DNA of 64,000 nt, taken from contig DATNGG010000170.1 in NCBI GenBank assembly GCA_035605975.1, positions 1 to 64,000 of the forward strand, written 5' to 3'. Below, piece after piece: positions 59,659-64,000 of the stretch. The translations under genes and the position numbers were made by a program. This DNA comes from CAIKMD01 sp035605975 (lineage in GTDB: Bacteria > Pseudomonadota > Alphaproteobacteria > ATCC43930 > CGMCC-115725). A model generated the notes under the pieces. It saw nothing but the letters and a program-made list of their open reading frames with translations, was not told the origin of the DNA and ran no database searches. Each line of letters opens with the position of its first letter. Positions within the stretch are counted from its first letter, which is position 1.

Positions 59659-60666
59659 ATGCGGATAAGGTCGATCCTTCGTGCCAATTTGGTCGCGGCT
59701 CTCGTCCTTGTCGCGAGCATGTCGGCAGCCTCGGCGGCGGACAAGCTGCTGATGACCATCCCGCTCGTCTCGGCGAGCTTCGGCCCATATCTCGTCGCCT
59801 TGGCCAAAGGCTATTACACCGAGGAAGGCTTGGACGTTCAGATCGTCCACGCTCAGGGAAGCGTCGCCACCGCGGCGCTGCTCTCGGGGAGCGCCAATAT
59901 CAGCACCTCCTCCTCGGCGGCGCTCAGCGCGATTTTGCGCGGCGCCTCTCTCAAGATCGTCTACACCATGATGGATCGGCCGAACTATCAGATCTGGTCG
60001 ACGGCGCCCGAGCTGAAGACCCTCAAGGATCTGAAAGGCAAGAACGTCGGCGTCCAAACGCGCGGCGACACTTTCGAGATCGCCACGCGCCTCTCGCTCG
60101 AGGCGGCGCATCTTCCCTCGGATTGGGTCGGCTATACGCCGATCGGCACCGGTACCGCCGCGCGCGCCGTGATACAATCGGGCACTTTGCCGGCGGTGGT
60201 GATCTCGAAGGAAGATGTCGATGCGCTGGCCGGCACGCCGGCCCTGAAGCGGGGGCACATGATCGTCGACACCTTCAAAACCATCCGCATGCCCTATACC
60301 GGCGCGGCCGTATCGGCGAAGTTTTTGGCCGAGAACCCCGATATCATCAAACGCTACCTGATCGGCACGATGAAGGGCTTGCGCTTCATGCGGACGTTTC
60401 GCGCGCAAACCAACAAGATTTTGAAAGATGCGGGATCGAACCTCAACGATCACGACCTCGATCTGAACTACACCGATGTTCTCGAGACGCTGACGGCGAC
60501 CGGCGAGGAGCCCAAGGAAAATCTTCGCAAGGATATGGAAGTGCGCGCCTCGCTCCTCGGCATCGCGGCCGACAAGGTTCCGCCTGTCAGCAAGGTCTAT
60601 GATTATCGCCTGCTGAACGAGGCGAATGCCGAGCTCGACAAGAAAGGCTGGAAGCCGGCGCCGTAA
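59659..60666 (+). CDS. ABC transporter periplasmic binding protein (NMT1/SsuA-like)
   Basis: 335 residues. Signal peptide (residues 1 to about 27, ending SAASAADK), then KLLMTIPLVSASFGPYLVAL, AKGYYTEEGLDVQIVHAQGS, LSGSANISTSSSAALSAILR, LKGKNVGVQTRGDTFEIATR: the NMT1/THI5 or SsuA fold that captures nitrate, sulfonates, aromatics or precursors. GGAGGAACA precedes the ATG. No permease or ATPase gene follows within the window, so its partners must be elsewhere. First gene of the catabolic operon. Confidence 0.9.
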   Translation: MRIRSILRANLVAALVLVASMSAASAADKLLMTIPLVSASFGPYLVALAKGYYTEEGLDVQIVHAQGSVATAALLSGSANISTSSSAALSAILRGASLKIVYTMMDRPNYQIWSTAPELKTLKDLKGKNVGVQTRGDTFEIATRLSLEAAHLPSDWVGYTPIGTGTAARAVIQSGTLPAVVISKEDVDALAGTPALKRGHMIVDTFKTIRMPYTGAAVSAKFLAENPDIIKRYLIGTMKGLRFMRTFRAQTNKILKDAGSNLNDHDLDLNYTDVLETLTATGEEPKENLRKDMEVRASLLGIAADKVPPVSKVYDYRLLNEANAELDKKGWKPAP

Positions 60667-60749
60667 CGCCGCCGCCGAGAGGCTTGTCCTGAAGGTTCGG
60701 CGGGCGCGGCCGGCGACGCGGGAAAGCGAGAGCAACGGAGGAGGATGGG

Positions 60750-61793
60750 ATGGGCAAGATTCGCGAATTCGCGACGGGCTGGGGCGATAACTATCCGCGC
60801 ACCTGGTCCAATCGCGTCACCGAGGATTTGATCGGCTCTTCGAAGGGCGGTCATCTCCTCATTCCGTGCTTTCGGCCATTTGATTTTCTCGCCGGGCCGA
60901 ACCAGCGCCTCACCTATCTGAAATCCGCATCCAACACTGTCGGCATCGATGCGTTGCGCGGCGTCGAGCCGCATTTCCACCGCAATGTCGATTTCGACGA
61001 AGTGTTCTTCCAATGGGCGGGCAACACGGTTTACGAAACGGAATACGGCGTTTTCGACGCGCAATGCGGCGACATGCTGCTCATCCCGGCCGGGGTTGCC
61101 TATCGCGGCAACGGCTCGGCCGATTGCCTGCGTCTTTCCGCCCAGGTGCGCGATCCGATCACGGTGAATATCGGCGAGAAGGATTTGATCGGCCGCACCG
61201 AATACAAGGTCACCTGGGAGGGCGGCCCGAGCTGGCCGATCCCCGAGGATCGCGAGGTCGCGGCGAAAGGGCGCATCGTCGAAAGCATCCATACTTGGGA
61301 GGACGAGCCGGGCGAGGAGACGCTTGTCGAGCGTGCTTATGAGAACATGATCGACGTTTCGACCGAGGGCCGGCCGGTCGAGAAGATCAGGCTGTTCGAC
61401 GTCTTCAAGGAGATCACCGGCCGGCGCGGCCCGGGCCCAGTGCCGATGGAGAATGAGCGCTTCGTCGTCGAATGCTACAACACGGTCGGCGAGCAGGCGG
61501 GTTTCCATCGCGGCAATCGCAACGAGGAATTCCAGTTCCAATTCTTCGGCGAGGCCGACAATATCTGCGAATTCGGCGTCGACAAGATGGAGAGCGGCGA
61601 TCTCTTCATCGTGCGGCGCGGCATCGCGCACCGCGTCATCGGCAGCCGGAATTTCCGGCGCATCGTGTTCTATAGCGCCGATCGCTGGCACCCGACCATC
61701 GACCCGAAGAAGCCGCTGCGGCAGACGCGCTTTGCCGTGCGTGAGACGGTGGTGGAGGCGGCGCCCTGGCGGGCGGAGCTCGAAACCGCGTGA
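60750..61793 (+). CDS. bicupin, homogentisate-dioxygenase-like
   Basis: 347 residues with two cupin halves: first with EPHFHRNVDFDEVFFQWAGN, GDMLLIPAGVAYRG; second with AGFHRGNRNEEFQFQFFGEA, GDLFIVRRGIAHRVIG. The paired HxH-type and Glu residues could bind iron. The layout resembles homogentisate 1,2-dioxygenase relatives but is shorter (about 440 usual) and lacks their N-terminal part. GGAGGA precedes the ATG. The stop overlaps the flavin-reductase gene by 4 bp (GTGA). Ring cleavage or isomerisation of the pathway intermediate is the likely role. Confidence 0.8.
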   Translation: MGKIREFATGWGDNYPRTWSNRVTEDLIGSSKGGHLLIPCFRPFDFLAGPNQRLTYLKSASNTVGIDALRGVEPHFHRNVDFDEVFFQWAGNTVYETEYGVFDAQCGDMLLIPAGVAYRGNGSADCLRLSAQVRDPITVNIGEKDLIGRTEYKVTWEGGPSWPIPEDREVAAKGRIVESIHTWEDEPGEETLVERAYENMIDVSTEGRPVEKIRLFDVFKEITGRRGPGPVPMENERFVVECYNTVGEQAGFHRGNRNEEFQFQFFGEADNICEFGVDKMESGDLFIVRRGIAHRVIGSRNFRRIVFYSADRWHPTIDPKKPLRQTRFAVRETVVEAAPWRAELETA

Positions 61794-62479
61794 GCAAGGA
61801 GTCTTCGGTGTCAACGATCGGCGAAGAGAATTGGGCCGCGCCCAGCGAGTTCGAGCTCATCGCGCACGCGAACAAGCCGTTCTCGCTGCGCGTGCCCGCG
61901 CTGGTCGTCACCCGCGCCGCGGACGGCACCTTGAATTTCATGCTGGCGATGTGGTTCACGCCGATGGGCTCCTCGCCGTCTTCCTTTCTCGTCGCGGTCC
62001 ATCGCCGGACGAAGACGCATGAGATCATGATGGCGACCAAGGAATTCGTCATCGCGGCGCCGGATGAAAGCATGCTCGACGTCGCGCTCTATGCCGGCGC
62101 CGTCTCCGGCTATACCGAGGACAAGTGGGAAGCGGCGGGGCTGACGCCGCTCCGCCCGCGCCACGGCAAGGTGCCGCTCGTGCGCGAGGCCTTGGCCAAT
62201 GTCGAGCTGGAAGTCTCGCGGACGCTGCCCTTCGATCAGGATTACATCCTCGTCGTCGGCCTGGTCCGGGCATGTCACGTCAAATCGGAATTTTTCCGCG
62301 GCGGCATCTATCAGCCGAATGCCACGCCGCTGCTCTGGCTCGGCAAGGAGTCGGGTGTGTCGAACACCGATAAGGCGGCGACGCATTATGCCGCCGGGAT
62401 GGGGAAGACCTGGGCCGCGGACCATTCCGCTCCCCTCCTTCGCAACAAAGGCAAGGCGCCGCGGCCGCGATCGGCCTGA
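61790..62479 (+). CDS. flavin reductase-like FMN-binding protein
   Basis: 229 residues, split beta-barrel flavin reductase domain: VPALVVTRAADGTLNFMLAM, PSSFLVAVHRRTKTHEIMMA, TKEFVIAAPDESMLDVALYA, VELEVSRTLPFDQDYILVVG. The GTG overlaps the bicupin stop. It could supply reduced FMN to a two-component monooxygenase, or use bound FMN itself; no monooxygenase subunit is visible in the window. Operon position suggests a step in the same pathway. Confidence 0.82.
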   Translation: MSKESSVSTIGEENWAAPSEFELIAHANKPFSLRVPALVVTRAADGTLNFMLAMWFTPMGSSPSSFLVAVHRRTKTHEIMMATKEFVIAAPDESMLDVALYAGAVSGYTEDKWEAAGLTPLRPRHGKVPLVREALANVELEVSRTLPFDQDYILVVGLVRACHVKSEFFRGGIYQPNATPLLWLGKESGVSNTDKAATHYAAGMGKTWAADHSAPLLRNKGKAPRPRSA

Positions 62480-62518
62480 GACGGCGCCGGCAACTCCGCA
62501 AAAGGGGAGACGGCGAGC

Positions 62519-63724
62519 ATGGCGGAACGCGATACGGCAAGCCAAATCGAGGTTCCGCGTCTGCCCGTGAGCGAGCGCGACCGGCGCTACGCCGCGCTGC
62601 GCGCCGCGATGCGCGCGGCGGGGGTCGAGGTGCTGATCCTGCCGGCCAATCACAGCCGCTGGGATCAGATGATGGCGGATTCGCGCTATCTCACCTCGAT
62701 CGGCGGCTACGGCACGGAAACGCTGACGATCTTTCCGGCGGCGGGCGAGGTCACGGCCGGCGTCTTCAACCGCGCGAATTGGTGGAAGCGCGCGCAGGAC
62801 TGGGTTTCCGACGTGCGCGACTGCGGCAATCGCTGGGGCTTGCTCGTCATCGACCGGCTGCGCGAACTCGGCATTGCCCAGGACGCGTGCATCGCCATCT
62901 CGGGTCTCGGCTGGCTGGCGCGCGCGCCGGACGGCATCGTGCCTTATGCGACCGTCACGAAGATCAAGGAGGCTTTCCCGCGGGCGAAGATCGTCGATGG
63001 CAGCGATCTGGTGCTGCGTCTGCGCGCCGTCAAAAGCGATGTGGAGATCGACATCCTGCGCCGCTCATTGACGATTATCGAGACGATGCTCGATGTGGCA
63101 ACCTCGCGCGCGCGCCCCGGTATGCGCGAGAAGGAAATTTACGCGGCGATGATCGGCGCGATGCTATCGGCGGGCGGCGAGCTGCCCTCGATGCTGATCT
63201 TCGGCTCGGGCCGCAACATCGGCGGCGGCCAGTTCGTCCCGACCGACCGAGTTCTCCAAGCGGGCGATATCATCACCGGCGAGATTCAGGCGAATTATTG
63301 CGGCTATTCGGGCCAGATCGTTCACCCGATCAGCCTCGGCACGCAGCCCGCCGACTATGGCGATGTGCTCAAAGTCTCAGCCGATTGCATGCTGGCGATC
63401 GCCGATACGATGCGGACGGGCAAGACCATGGGCGATCTGATGGACGCCAGCGAGCGCGTCGTGGCCGCGGCGCGGCCCGGCTATTCGCTCTCCCACCCGA
63501 TCCTCCATGCGCGCGGGCTTGGCGACGAGTTCCCCTATCAGACGAAGGATGTCGACGTCGCCAAATTCCGCGCCATCGAACTGGTCGAGGGCATGGCCTT
63601 CGTCGTGAAGCCGCGGGTGACGGCGCCGACAAAGCTGTCGGCGCAAATCGGCGAGACCTTTGTCGTGCGCCCCGGCGGCGGCGAGCGTCTCGGCAAGCGG
63701 GCGCTGACGCTGCGCGTCGTCTAG
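62519..63724 (+). CDS. M24 (creatinase/prolidase) fold protein lacking metal ligands
   Basis: 401 residues. N-terminal creatinase-type domain (about 15-160) and pita-bread C-domain (about 170-400: RLRAVKSDVEIDILRRSLTI, GMREKEIYAAMIGAMLSAGG, SGRNIGGGQFVPTDRVLQAG). The five metal-binding positions of M24 peptidases are mostly replaced: GDIITGEI for DxxxxxG...D, GYSGQIVHP for the second Asp, EGMAFVVKP for the Glu region. This resembles metal-free creatinase-type C-N hydrolases rather than peptidases. It follows flavin reductase by 39 bp in the same operon. Confidence 0.85.
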   Translation: MAERDTASQIEVPRLPVSERDRRYAALRAAMRAAGVEVLILPANHSRWDQMMADSRYLTSIGGYGTETLTIFPAAGEVTAGVFNRANWWKRAQDWVSDVRDCGNRWGLLVIDRLRELGIAQDACIAISGLGWLARAPDGIVPYATVTKIKEAFPRAKIVDGSDLVLRLRAVKSDVEIDILRRSLTIIETMLDVATSRARPGMREKEIYAAMIGAMLSAGGELPSMLIFGSGRNIGGGQFVPTDRVLQAGDIITGEIQANYCGYSGQIVHPISLGTQPADYGDVLKVSADCMLAIADTMRTGKTMGDLMDASERVVAAARPGYSLSHPILHARGLGDEFPYQTKDVDVAKFRAIELVEGMAFVVKPRVTAPTKLSAQIGETFVVRPGGGERLGKRALTLRVV

Positions 63725-63754
63725 CACCGCCCCCTCAGGCGCCGCGGCGCGCCG

Positions 63755-64000
63755 TCACCACAGCGTGCCCGAGCCATGCGCCGCATGCGAGACCGGCGCC
63801 AGAACCTCGTCGGGATCGCCGAATTCGCCGGCGAGCTTCCTCACCTCGGGATCGTTGAGAAAGGACGGCTCCAGCACGCCGAATTTCTCGACGATCAGGC
63901 GATTGTCGATATAGAGCTTCGCGTTCATCACCGAGCCGTCGATGTGGCGATAGGTGTTGTGATTGCGCGGCGTTCCGAGACCGGCCCAGGGCATCTTGCT
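63755..64000 (-). CDS. 3' end of a possible NicX/M29-like protein
   Basis: 81 C-terminal residues; the gene continues past the right edge. AGLGTPRNHNTYRHIDGSVM contains an HID motif that would match the His-x-Asp iron ligands of 2,5-dihydroxypyridine 5,6-dioxygenase (NicX), a member of the M29-type fold; strands NAKLYIDNRLIVEKFGVL follow. The match is short, so other M29 aminopeptidase-like proteins are possible. It is convergent with the M24 gene (30-bp gap). Confidence 0.4.
   Translation of the reverse strand, partial: SKMPWAGLGTPRNHNTYRHIDGSVMNAKLYIDNRLIVEKFGVLEPSFLNDPEVRKLAGEFGDPDEVLAPVSHAAHGSGTLW

Overview
The window looks like a chromosome segment of a GC-rich alphaproteobacterium, probably Hyphomicrobiales. 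The pointers are EcfG-type ECF sigma factors, many matches to the alphaproteobacterial general-stress promoter (GGAAC, 16-17 bases, then CGTT or a close variant), several hybrid kinases of rhizobial type, DUF2934, DUF3309, DUF4142 and DUF3175 proteins, and an alphaproteobacterial-looking tRNA-Gly. The species cannot be named from the sequence alone.

Positions 1-15 kb hold sensors and small stress or envelope genes: the start of a hybrid kinase with about nine tandem HAMP units (cut by the left edge), small secreted proteins, a DUF5985 pair, a DUF4142 protein, an orphan nuoD with an alcohol-dehydrogenase tail remnant behind it, an AsmA-family protein, a PAS/GAF hybrid kinase and the first ECF sigma factor. 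Many of the small genes carry their own EcfG-type promoter.

Positions 15-34 kb are an alpha-glucan and trehalose locus. One eight-gene minus-strand operon (otsA, glgE, treS-mak fusion, glgB, glgX, treZ, malQ, treY) has a perfect EcfG-type promoter ahead of otsA, and a GH13 glucosidase converges on its 3' end. OtsA, TreS, TreYZ and GlgE routes are all present; no otsB is visible in the window.

Positions 34-42 kb are a signalling block: two OmpR-type regulators, a single-domain receiver of FATGUY type, two hybrid kinases, and a second ECF sigma factor that shares an 86-bp upstream element with the first. Positions 42-57 kb hold an AI-2E-type transporter, a SemiSWEET-like protein, a candidate GsrN-like small RNA, an encapsulin with its ferritin cargo, an FNT-family channel, RlpA, a full-length DNA ligase D, and BON, PfpI, DUF3175, MgtC, CBS, DUF296 and CsbD proteins. 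This is a classical stress-protection set.

After a tRNA-Gly (57.4 kb) the content changes to a catabolic cluster: an extradiol-type dioxygenase and a GntR regulator on the minus strand, then a periplasmic binding protein, a bicupin, a flavin reductase-like protein and an M24 protein on the plus strand, and the 3' end of a possible NicX/M29-like gene at the right edge. The substrate is unknown.

The unifying theme of the first 57 kb is the general stress response. Sixteen intergenic EcfG-type promoter matches precede genes for compatible-solute synthesis, iron storage, envelope proteins and many uncharacterised small proteins. The sigma factors and candidate upstream sensors are encoded among them.
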